Below are positions 49,058 through 60,090 of a DNA stretch of 64,000 nt, in pieces (the first letter of the stretch is position 1; the number at the start of each line of letters is the position of its first letter). Origin of the DNA: Klebsormidium nitens (lineage: Eukaryota; Streptophyta; Klebsormidiophyceae; Klebsormidiales; Klebsormidiaceae); contig DF237258.1 of the NCBI GenBank assembly GCA_000708835.1, positions 41,877-105,876 of the forward strand, in the 5' to 3' direction. Both the position numbers and the translations under genes were made by a program. The notes below the pieces were generated by a model, which had not been told where the DNA came from, searched no databases, and saw only the letters and a program-made list of their open reading frames with translations.

Positions 49058-50268
49058 GAAAGCGGTGTCTGCAATCGAGTCTGTCTAGCTAATTGCACGA
49101 GAGGGATCATCGACGAGCTGTTCTGCGCCTATAACGTACTCGGTCACTGGAGAATGTTGTAAGGAGCGCGGCATGCTGGCCAGGCTCCTTTCTGTAGCTC
49201 CATAGTACGCTGAAAGTAGGATATCTCTACATTCAATTTGTTGAGCAAACTCTTCTGTGAATTCTTATCTGCATTTGAGAGTATGTGAGAATCAGAAACA
49301 GGGTATATGACAATGCGCGAATGATCCTGTGCCGGGCTTTTGTACCTCGATTTCCGCGTGCGTCATTCAGCTGCCAAGTAATAAGCATGTAAAAATGTAG
49401 CTCGGCGACTATAGTATGGCCGGATCCAATTCGTCGATTGCCGCATGCATGCCAGCTCTGGCATATGTTGTGAGCAAATGGTGGCTTAAAACCGCTGCCA
49501 CTGCATTGTATATGCTGCGGATCAAGTGCTTGCGATGCAACATGTGTGCAATTAGTGTTGGTCGTGATATATGCCGCGCACCAATGAAGTAGCTTAGCAT
49601 GGCAACTCACACATGGGCGACAATATCGGCACTGAATAACACGCTAAGCTTCCCGGTCTAGCTGCGGAGGAGCTTGACCAATCGACTGCAGTAGCGCTAC
49701 ACGCTCACAATTGCCTAGGCCGCGCTTCAAATCGTCCGCTTCCGGGTGACTTTAAATGCTGAGCCCCAAAGTTTGACAATGCAAGCAACTGAAAGCGAGA
49801 AACTGATTCAGTTCGCAATGGCCCGGCGGCACAAGTGCGGGCATTACTAAGCTAGTCCGGAAATTGATACCTCATTACCATGTTTTCATCCTGAGACCGG
49901 ACTTAGACTAAGCAGCGCTAGCTAGCATCAATCGTTACCAAGTTTAAGTAACCTAGCTCCCTATAATAATAAGAGCGCCTCATCAAGTTGGAAGGCAGTC
50001 CATTAGATTAGAGATAGCTAGCATGCCCCAAAATCTATGTACAAGCTTCTCGCTGCCTAAGCAGACCCACTGCATTTGACTCAGAACGCTACATTTGACA
50101 AAATAAAGTTAGGTTTGTGAACGGGCTTGCACCTGTCCCCAAGGGTCTTCTGGATTCATCAACTTACTCCACTACTCATAGATACGCGACACACAAATTC
50201 CTTTTGCCAACTTGCAGGGCTGATTATCCGCCTTCTTGCAAAAAGCCTTCTTTGACAGCGGGCGTACT
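49058..50268. other. Intergenic region between convergent genes
   Basis: 3' flanks of TOP3A (+) and the short EF-hand membrane protein gene (-). AT-richer than the coding parts, with no domain-bearing ORF or RNA gene recognised. Confidence 0.45.
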
Positions 50269-53200
50269 TCAGCTAACCGGTGCAAAGGTGTAGGCGGAGG
50301 TGACGGTCGCTGGAGCACTGGGACCGGTCGCCGAGGCGTATGTTTGCTGCAAGAGGCAAGCGGGATCAGTAGGACTCGTGGTCATAGGCCGAGGACGCTC
50401 AAGGTTTCGCTTCAACCAGACGTTTCAGGACAGTCGACTGGTAGGCTCTACTTGCGCAAAGTATGCCCAGAACTTGAAGATCTTCTATTATACGGACCAT
50501 CAGGCAACGAAGCGGTTCGATCACAACACGCAGAGCGTCGCAAAATGCTCTCAGGTGGACGTGGCAAAAAGACTTACTGCTCCCGGCACGACCGTGAGAC
50601 GGGCCCCCGTCGCAGAGCGCAGCTCCACGAAGTTGGCCCGGGATGCCAAGCCGGCCACCTTCATGAACACCTCGCTGGGCTGGCCGCTCACACCAAACGT
50701 GACAGTCTGTGCAAGCCACGAGTCAGCTTCACACAAAGGAACTGTTTTCACAAAGAACTCACTTAATGAAGCCTCTCGGTGACAGCATCTCTTACTGTCT
50801 GGAATCGGACCAGATTTTGTCACACGACTTACAAAATTGGAATTAGTAGGGTTGATGTTAGAAAGAACTCTCTCGAGTGATCTTCGAACATTCATTGTCG
50901 TACAGACCAGAAGCTCAATTTCAGGACTGCCCCGGCGAGAGCCGCTGCCACGTGTCCTCACCTCGAGGGTCTCCAGCTGAGCTGGAGTCAAGGTCAGAAG
51001 CTCGGTGGCAACAGGTGTGCGCATTTCGTACAGGCTCCGTCCAGTGGAGACGACATCTCCTGTAGAATAGCAAGCACGATCTTCACTACAGCTCTGCATA
51101 CCACGGGTAATTCGTGGTGACTCTTTGCTAAATTACCTTGTAGATCGATCTCCCCACAGAATGCAAAGTCTTACTGTGGAAAGCTATGTCTTCGCTGGAG
51201 ATGATCGAAGTATCCCACTTTTCAAGAGACGATTGATGCTCAGCATCATATGAAATTCCTCTCTTTCACGTGTCACACTAGCTATTGTGGCTGGACCTCC
51301 CTCGCAACAAGGCGGGGCTTTGAACTCTGTGGACGAGAAAACTCACCATTGCCCCGGCTCACATAGAACCCGCCCCCGACAACCTTCACGCCGCCGGTCA
51401 CCCGTCCAGCTGCAGACAAATTTTGAGTTCTGGATATGGCAGCCTTTCTTGGACATATAATTCCAAACAATGGTTGTGGATTGGTCAAATACTGCAGAGC
51501 CGCACTTGTAGCGCGTTGCAGAGAGAGTCGATGGCGCTTGCAACTGACGAAGACAAACGATTGCAGAAACAACTTAGATTCAATTTCGAAGGCACAACTT
51601 ATTTGAATCACGTTCTTTGGTCTGCACAGTATCCGGACTCGTCTGGCGTCTGGCAATCTATCCTGTCAACAATTGTGCAGTCACTTTCGGCTCAAAAGCC
51701 ACACTGTCCGAATCGACCAGGCTTGAAATTCAGGAGCCTTGCAACCCGTCCTGGTGGTTGACTGTTCAAAGGCGACTCTCCGTGGTGGCTTAGGATCACA
51801 CTGATGGCTCTCCCAGAAACGTTGCATTTTGTAGTCTGGTCCAATTGATGCTGCGCAGCCAATTATGTCCTACAACCGAACAAAACCAGTGTCCGAAGGT
51901 GCTCAGGTGCATTCATACAAAAACGGAAGGCAGCCGTTGAGCCTGGTCTGCTTACCCAGGATGGCAATTCCTATCCAAATGCCAATGACAATGATGAGCA
52001 GAATGACCGCGATCCCGGCGCATCTGCGGTACCACTTGACTTTCTTCTTGAGCGTCTCATACTGATGAGCAGCCGCCACTAGGTCGTCTCCCTGGACAAA
52101 TATAAGGGGAAGTCGAATGATTGAGACTTCTCAAGCCCCAACCAGCTCTTTCTGGTTGCTCTGATTACTTCAAGTCCCCTTGCCAGCTTACGCAACAAAC
52201 AGGGGTGATTAGTCAGAAACGAATCCGCGCAGAGGAACAACAAGAGCAGGGGTTTACCAACGATTCTGCAAGTCCTTAACTCCACAGCTTATCAGCTTTG
52301 AGATCGCAGGAAATACATCTTGTGGTCCTTTTGTGACCACAAAAAAGATCACAACCACTTGAAAGAGTGTAAAGTGAGAAATGAGACAATGAAGTATCCA
52401 GAAGTGGGGGCATGACTTACTGTAATGAGCCCATCCTTGTCGCGGTCCAGCTGACCCAGGGCTGCCTGCCGCGCATATGCAGCGGGGTCAAAGCCATCTT
52501 CCTCTGCAGGAGGGGACGCCTCTACAGGGGGCCCAAGGTCCGCCTCCAGGTCTGTAAAAAACAAAGAATCACGGCTTTTGTAAACGTAACTTCGTAGCTT
52601 CAAGGGACTTAGTCCAGATGAATGACATCAAGAGAGTATGTATTCCAGAAGCTAGTCGAGTCTCTGTGGGTAGCTTGCTCACAAGTGATAAATTGATGAG
52701 GCCACAAGATATGCAGATACCTGCTTACCTGGCTCTGGTGCAACGGCATGCTCAGGTGGAGTGGCATCCTTCACAGGGGCTTCCACCTCAGGATGAGGAG
52801 GGGTATCAACAGCCACAGGTGCCACAGCAGGGACCACCTCTGGGGCCATGATTGGTACCATCGCATGTGGCTCTTCAGGCTGCTCAATACCCTGCAGCAA
52901 CTCAGAGCAGCCTGGATCGCTCAAGGTCCCTGAATCCCCGGATGATTAAGCTTGAGTTACCACTTTTAAGACATGTAATCTGGCCCCAACTGAAGCAGAC
53001 GGGAGTTATGGCTGATACCAGATGCCTACTGAAGTCAACATATTGCAGCATCATAACAGGCAACAACAACGCCTTCAATAGAGACAACAGCATCAATCAA
53101 GGCAATCATTGGCAGCTTGCTGGCATTGCCTTGTGTCTGGAAGAAGCATCATAATGGGGTGCAACAGGCGATACTTGCCTTCATGAGTATCGGCTTGTCA

Positions 53201-53439
53201 GCATCTTGCTCAGTTGGCAGCTTTTCTTCTTTGATAGGGCTCTTCACAACTTTTGCTGACTCCTCTTCTTCCTTGATGCGCTTCTCATGCTCCACGACCA
53301 ATGTGCTGACCTTCCCTTCTTCAGTTGTGACCTTTCCGCCTTCAGGTGTAGCCTTTCCTTCTTCAGGTGTGCCCACGGCCGCAGCAGCTGCATTCCTGGC
53401 TGCAGCCACTGCAGCTGTTACCTCCGCTTCTGACGTCAT
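50269..53439 (-). CDS. EF-hand single-pass membrane protein, short paralog (8 exons, 366 aa)
   Basis: Unrecognised family. Exons are 53439-53175, 52929-52729, 52551-52421, 52091-51956, 51409-51347, 51059-50962, 50706-50578 and 50346-50269; phases agree and total 1101 nt to TGA. The N-terminal 190 residues are acidic and Ala/Pro/Glu-rich with repeats (TPEEGKATPEGGKVTTEEGK). A single EF-hand loop follows (DRDKDGLITGDD, Asp at positions 1, 3, 5 and 12), then a basic helix (ETLKKKVKWYRR) and one membrane helix (CAGIAVILLIIVIGIWIGIA). With no signal peptide and a basic flank before the helix, a type II orientation with cytosolic EF-hand is inferred. The C-terminal part of about 120 residues (GGVKVVGGGFYVSRGNGGDV, EVFMKVAGLASRANFVELRS) matches the neighbouring gene at 54340-58465. 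Ca2+ binding is inferred only. Confidence 0.82.
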
Positions 53440-54339
53440 CGCACCACTCTGGAGCGCTCTTTCTGATACAATAAGCAAGAAAGAAGAAGCTTTCAAGCGA
53501 TGTTTACTACGTTCCTAACGTCTCATGGTGCACCTCGAACGGGCAGCTCTTTCCAGCGGGGTGCAATGACAATACGAGACCGATCAAGGAGACATTGTGA
53601 AGAACTTCGCCAATGCTGCAGGCACACTCCTTGACTTTCGATGATGTGACTCTTCAGAGTTGATGCTTTCTCAGCTCATTGGCAGAGGCGCCTATTCGTA
53701 GCGCCTTTCGGATCAGTTCAAGGTTGGGCAGTGGGCAGTAGGTACCTACTACTACTGATGTCATAATACGGTGGTACGTCCAGCTTGGCAGACACGATCA
53801 GTGCTGACATCATGAGATTCAGCGCTGATTTAGCCACCTGATTTAGAACCAGTATGTTACATTCTCGTATCATGCATCGATCGTGTTGTCGGATGCACGA
53901 ATTCTCAACGAAGCTCGGCCCACGAGATCGGTGAAAATAAGTGCGGCGAATCTCGGGCACAAGCATGGGAGCGTTCTGATTGGACAATGGCGATCTCATC
54001 ATTCGTGACAGCGCATCTTCTTGACGTCACTCACATTTCGTGACCGTTGTGCAGTCCACCGTCTTTCCCTTTTCCTAGTAATTGTATGCCTAACAGAGAG
54101 AGCCAGTTGCTCGCTCCCGCATTGTTTGCCGTGGCCGACCCTTGACAGAGAGCAGTTTGAAGGCGACGGGTGTGCAATCCTGAAGTCAGTACGCAGGACT
54201 TCCAAGGTTCTTCTTCAGCCGTTCATTCTGGACCACTGAAGGTGTTGATTGACCCTGCTGAAGTGGGCATTGGCAACTGTCCTCCACGCACCAATCGCAG
54301 TCACTTCAACCTCCAGCTGAGGTTGCAAGTGGTAGTCCG
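53440..54339. promoter_or_regulatory. Shared 900-bp upstream region of the EF-hand gene pair
   Basis: Separates the start codons of two divergent paralogs and must hold both promoters, possibly as a bidirectional promoter. No coding exon is recognised in it. Specific elements were not identified. Confidence 0.5.
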
Positions 54340-57300
54340 ATGGGATTGTTCCGAAGAAAGTCCGTGGCTGCGCCAGCTACGTCAGCTGCAGAAAATGGCG
54401 AGGCGGTTGCCGTTGACATTGACGGGGAAAGCCAGCTGCGCCCCACTTCCTTGGTCCGCTTGAACACATTGCAGAGGAGCGACAAGGACTTCCTGAAGGC
54501 AAGGTGAGGGCTAGAGTTGGCATTGCTCTAGAAACATTTGTGGATGGCAGGCCATATATGTATTCTTTGTACTCTAAGTGCTCTTTGACAACCATATACT
54601 GATGTGTTCCTTGAACTTGTTTGTGACTGTTGGGATTAATGAAGCCCAATATGTTTAACCCGTACATGATGTTTATTGCAGGTTTGATCCAAACCAAGAT
54701 GGCATCATGTCGGTAAGTCATATTTCCTCCAGAGCTCTATAAGGAATCTGTTAATACGAGAATATCATACTCTTTTGAAAGTAGGTACATATCATATCTT
54801 TTGAAAGTAGGTACATGGACTCCAAGCTTACCAGTGATGATCTGTGCAATGCTGGTAGCCAATCCTGCAGATGCTCTTTTCTTCTTGGGGATTAGAATCC
54901 TGCTTTGATCTATAGAAGTGAATGGTCTTGATTCTTTGAATGATGCAGGCGGCTGACGTGGAGGCGGCCGCTCACCGCTTGCAACAGATGAAGTTTCGAT
55001 TGAACCGAAACTTTAAGGTAGGGCGTGGAGCCACCCAGCATTGCAGTGTCGTTCTTTCTGGTAGTGTTATGTTGGCCTCAGAGCAACACGCCTGCCTTAG
55101 TCTTGCTGGACTCTGCTCCGTTCAAAAAAGTCAGTATTGGAGAAGAAAACAAGTCTGCTACATGTACTGCTAAATCTTGCTGATACACTTGTGTTATACG
55201 AGCTGACAGCCCTTTTTTTGCAGCGTACATGTTGCGTCCTGATAACTGCCATTCTTCTTGTGGCCATCTCAAGCGTTGTCTGTGGAATCATCCTAGGTAG
55301 GGGCCAAACATCCTTACATTATGTCATCAGATATGGGGGCCCTCAGACCCACGAAGTCTTGTTTCAGGACGTGGTCTAGCTCTTCCTTTCAGAAACAAGG
55401 GCAAGCAGGGATGTGCCTGCCGTCAAAACCCCTTGGATCTCTTGCACTGTTGGCAGACACAAAAAGGTGCTGTTTTCAGCTGTGCAGACAATTCTTCTCT
55501 GATCACGCCTCAAATTCTCTACTGCTTTCAGATCAAAGGAGTGTCTCTCGGCAACACCTTGTATATCCTTTTGGGATAACTATCTGATGTGTTCAGTAAT
55601 TTTGCTGCAGCCTTTTTCTTCAAGAGCAGCACGCATGTCATTGGAAATAACGTCCTCGCTTGGCGTGGAAAGGGTGAGCCTTTGAGAAACCTTTCAGGCA
55701 GCTTGGTTGAAGAGCAAACGAATTGACTGCTGTACAGATGTTCTGGCACGTAACTTCCAAAATTGATCACGGGGTCGTCCGAGCAAGTATTCAACTTGAG
55801 ACGTCCAATTGCCTGTAACTTGCTCCAGGTGCCCAGGTAGACAGTTTTGGCCCACTGTCAGCTTTCCCCTAAGTACGAGCACCTTGTTGTATGCAGATGC
55901 TTTTGTCCTGACTGCTCCGACTCGGGTGCGCACACGTGTGGAGGAGGTGGCACTCCTCACAGTCAACCCGGGATCTAGCGTGGAGAGCTGGCTCCAAACG
56001 GTTGAGGTCAGCACCACGGCTTTGTTTTCTTGTAGAAGTTTGCGCTGTACTCATGGTGTACTTTCCAAGGACTTCATCTCAAGCGCCAGCCAAATAAGTA
56101 CTTATTCCAAAAAGGGTGTCAGCACAGTCTGTTGATTTTGAAGAAGGTGGTAAGAACTGCTCCACCGTTTTGAAGTAGTTGCGGCGCCTGTTTGCTACAA
56201 TCCGTTAAATATTCGATCTCAGCTGTCATGCTGACCCCGAAATGTTTCTTTCCAGGCAATTGAGCTTCAAACGGCGGAGGGCCCGGTGCTGACCACCCAC
56301 TTCTTCAAGGTGGCCTCCACTGTGCTGAATGGGACAACCGCCACCTTTGCGGCAGCATATGGGGACGCCCTCGTACTCACCCCGACCACCGTAAGGATCC
56401 GTTTAAAGTCAAATTGCCGCCTTGTACGTCAATGCTTGCCTGAACACGCTGTTTTCTCACCTGCTGAGCACAAAACGCTGAAAGCCAGGCCAGGCGGGGG
56501 TGCTTTTGTGAACTCGGGACGAATCTAGGTGATCGAGGAGAGAGCCGTCTGAAGGGTTTTCTCGCTCGTAATGTCTCCATCCAAGTTGGCGGCTGTATTG
56601 AAGATTGCAATTTTACTTCCAAAAAAGTTTCGAGCGTGACACAGCGGATTTCGCTACCCTTCTCAGGCGGCGTTCCAGACCAGCGCTCCCGCTGCGTCCA
56701 TCCCGCTGTCCAACGGGACAGTCAGCTTCATTTCGGGGCAGCCATATCCATGTGAGTATTTGGCATCAGTCTAGCGGCTTTGAGCTGGCACTTGCAGTGC
56801 CTGTCTTGGCCTCTTGGTAGTCCGCCTGAGACACATACATCTGGACAAGCTTTTATCTGACACATGCTTGAGTACCACTGGCACGCTGACACATCGGTAG
56901 CGAGCTTTCCTTCTTCATCCCTTCTGAGATGAAGTCTGCACATCTCTTGGGGCGTTGGATACTCCACAGGATCATAAATCATCATCATTCATTGCGCAAG
57001 GCTGCCTTGGGATACGATTTCTTCCTGCGTCTCGTGCAGTTGTCAACTACTGCGGCGACCGGTCGCTCAACAACTGTGACCCGAGAGCCACGTGCACCAA
57101 CCGCTTCAGCTCCTTCGTCTGCACCTGCCCGCCTGGCTACCAAGGGCCCGGCACCACTTGCACAGGTGACGTCATCGGCCTGCCCGAAGAATAGGAAGCT
57201 TTGGACCGCTTTGGGCGACTCCCCATGCTTCGAAATTTTCGCTTCTCGAGTAGGCGCAGAGCTGATCAAAGCAGTCGATCGCCTGAACGGCTGCCTGAGC

Positions 57301-58465
57301 GAAAAGATCAGACGTTTGCAAGAAGGGAGAAGGGGGCATTTGCATAAGGTTGACCTAACGTCGTCTTTGTGGCTGTGAATCCAGATATCAACGAGTGCGC
57401 CCCCGGTGGCAACGTGACGAACACCTGCGCTCCAGTCGGGAGCGTCTGCACCAACACGCCAGGTACTACGGAAGACCCTAGCCCCAGTCCGCTCCATTGT
57501 CATCCCCAAGGCCTGGATGTTCTCGAAAGCGGTCACGATGATTGCTAAGCAATTGGCTGCCGCTGAAAGCCTCTCCCGCTGTTCTCGTCCGCTGTTGTCA
57601 TCCATTGAAAGTTCAGGTGTGACCTGCTTTCTTTGAGTCTGCTGTTACATGATTCGTCACAACGGAGACCAGGCCGTAAGTGGTGCCAATCAAATCTTAT
57701 TCTCCGCTTCTCATGTGTACAGGCTCGTACACGTGTGCCTGTGCCGCAGGGTACACCGGAAACGGGCGGACCTGCACACGTGAGCAATCGTCTCTGCCGA
57801 GCCTTTTCCTGACCAGCTCAAAAGGCAGATTTTTGCCTTCACTTGTTGAGGCTCTTCAGCACCTGTCAGGAGCGCATAGATATTAGGACTCTGTCTTCCT
57901 TGACAGTCTTTGGTGTTAATTGATGTACGACACCGCCTGCTCGACGTAACGCATTGCTGCGCTTTGTTTGAGATTGTGGAGATGAGCTTGATTGTTCACT
58001 CACGTCCTTTTTCACCCCCCCGCAGAGGTCGACGCGTGCCTGTCCCGGCCGTGCAACACCGTCAACGGCACCTGCTCCAACACCACGCCCGGCAACTACC
58101 AGTGCGCGTGCTTGCCGGGCTTCTCAGGAGATGGCAGGATATGCGTCGGTGAGTTCAAGATGCTTGTGGTCATGTTGAGAATCCTCCCAACTGACTTTTC
58201 TGAGACTCTTTTGCGCACCTATCCACAGAGGTCATCGGTCCACACACCCAGTCCTGTGGTGTTTCAGCAAGATTCCTTTGCTTGTTTCTCTGAGCAACCG
58301 ACTGCATTCCGACTCTTCTTCGGGCGAATTTGTCAGCGTCCTGCACAGCAGTTCAGTGATCCACTGACGGCTGTGTGGTTATGCGACTCGCTAATCGTGG
58401 GACCTTGCCTCTTTTTCGCCTCAGCCTCGAACTCGACAATTGGCAACACGACTACGAGTGGATAG
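54340..58465 (+). CDS. EF-hand single-pass membrane protein with three EGF domains, long paralog (13 exons, 384 aa)
   Basis: Exons are 54340-54503, 54682-54712, 54949-55017, 55224-55296, 55611-55673, 55897-56006, 56256-56390, 56667-56751, 57040-57165, 57385-57462, 57723-57779, 58026-58148 and 58425-58465; the total of 1155 nt is in frame to TAG. Order: short N-terminus (MGLFRRKSVAAP), one EF-hand loop (DPNQDGIMSAAD, residues 57-68), basic helix, membrane helix (CCVLITAILLVAISSVVCGI, about 90-110), the conserved ectodomain (113-243, for example VRTRVEEVALLTVNP, THFFKVASTVLNGTTATFAA), then three six-Cys EGF domains. EGF1 is YCGDRSLNNCDPRATC...; EGF2 starts DINEC, a Ca-binding EGF signature; EGF3 starts EVDAC or QVDAC. 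Several N-glycosylation sequons lie after the helix, which supports an extracellular C-terminus. Paralog of 53439-50269. Function unknown; a Ca2+-linked surface or wall sensor is one speculation. Confidence 0.86.
54764..54816. repeat. Imperfect tandem repeat, 2 x about 26 bp
   Basis: ATCATACTCTTTTGAAAGTA... (54764-54790) is followed by a copy lacking one base (54791-54816). It lies in intron 2 of the long EF-hand/EGF gene. Confidence 0.85.
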
Positions 58466-60090
58466 GTGCCACCGACGTCCTGACTGGCCAGGACTGTGCA
58501 GCACGGGCAGGGAGCAAGGCCTCGCCTAGATCTAACTTTTAATCAAGAAAAGAATCAGTGGCTCTGGGCTTGCGGTCATGTACAGAGTCTTCTTCATTGC
58601 AAGTCATTTGAGAGAAAATGCAAAGCAGAGTCGCAGGTTTTGGGCACATTTGCATCTCACTTAAATATAAGGCTCCTATTTTTAACAAGAATTTGAATGT
58701 GAGGAGGTACAAGCAAGCAACTAAGAAGGTGTTTAGACTTGATTAATCACGTGGCTTTGGTCAAATTTTAGCATTAACAACTGGCAATAAGTACGGTAGT
58801 ATTTATTTGGTTGAAACTAGTCAAGGCACGCAAGTAACGCCAAGATGTTAGCAGGCAGCTCGTTTGAAGGTGTGGCAACCTGATTTCCAGTCATGAGACC
58901 TACTCTGCACTAATATGCTCAACGGCCGTCGGCTTGCGGGTGTATCGAGTTGTCCAAAAACAATTCCGACTATGGAGGCAAGTATAGATCAGAGCTCCCG
59001 ACTCGACTACATCGGAAACCTGCAACAGTGTGCATGGCTTACTCTTGTACTAGTGGTAAGCTCGACGCAATAGAGTTTTGTCTGAGCGCGCAACACGCGA
59101 GTTGTGGTACGTAGAACGATCACTCAACGCGCACAGTGCAGGCGGTAAAGACTGTGGCCTTTTACATGAAATGGCCCGGCTAGCCGCAGACCATGCGTCA
59201 TATAATCTAGCTGCGCAGGTCATCAGTCGAAGCAATACACCGAAAAGCTATCAAGAAATATTGCAATATCGACCTTATCGGCAATTATTTTGTACGTATG
59301 CACGTATGGCACCGACATCACATGCACTCTTAGCGACAATGCAATGGAAATTGAGTATTATCATTTTTGCAGCTGGCCAATTACAACTTGGACATGATAT
59401 AGTTTGAAACTATACTGGCATTGGAAGGCGCAGGGACAATGCACAGAAAAGTATATTAAAAGCCATTGACACCGCTGCATGACTCAGCGGTGAGATATTT
59501 TGCTAAAACGACCACGTGCAAAATCCTGGTGCCAGGCGGAGAAAATGAATAAATATTCGCACAACTTGGTGAAACCTAATTTAACGTTCCTGATGATTTG
59601 CTCGCAGCTTTCAGACGTGACATCCCATGTCGCTTCGGTACTACCGGCTTGTGCAATAAGCTGTACTCAATCAGCATGCACAATAATGGCGGCAGGCTGG
59701 CCAATTCACAGCCAGTATGTGTTGTTAAGGCAGCTAGGCGCCCGCACACCTACTACAAACAACGGCATGTATCTAGAAATGAAGCGCATGACAGGCCAAA
59801 GCCTGGGACTCGACCAATCAGAAGAAGAACGCGCGCACGTCAGTCATGACCCAATCTTGGCATCATTCTGTGGTTCTGAATAAGGGGGCGTACATCCCTT
59901 CCACGTACTTACAGTAGAAGCTTACGTCTTCCACAGCCTCCACAACAGAAATCTTCCATGCGCAATTGCTCCAATGTCAAGCGGGTGCTTGACGCAGGCT
60001 TCCGCGTGCCGCCCCGGTTTCACCCCTTTGACTGTGGCATCAGTCTCGACGGGGCATGATTGCTTAAACGGAACGACATATGTACAACAA
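58466..60090. other. Intergenic region between convergent genes
   Basis: A 1.6-kb AT-rich stretch between the 3' ends of the EF-hand/EGF gene (+) and NSA2 (-). The ORFs lack recognisable domains. A small 17-bp palindrome (TATAGTTTGAAACTATA) lies near 59398. Nothing else is seen. Confidence 0.5.

Noticed and set aside
50578-50706. Hint/hedgehog-like pattern (FVELRSATGARLTVVPG)
   Set aside because: It recalls the Hint motif, but the catalytic Cys start and the His of the motif are missing, and the paralog at 56256-56390 does not keep the pattern.
53165-53180. Possible third GC donor (AAG|GCAAGT) at the end of exon 1 of the short EF-hand gene
   Set aside because: Joining there breaks the frame with exon 2. 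The GT three bases later (GCAA|GTATCG) keeps phase 1 into the next exon.
59078-59407. 109-codon + strand ORF in the 58.5-60 kb gap
   Set aside because: No domain, AT-rich and low-complexity context, and no neighbouring exons with consistent phases.
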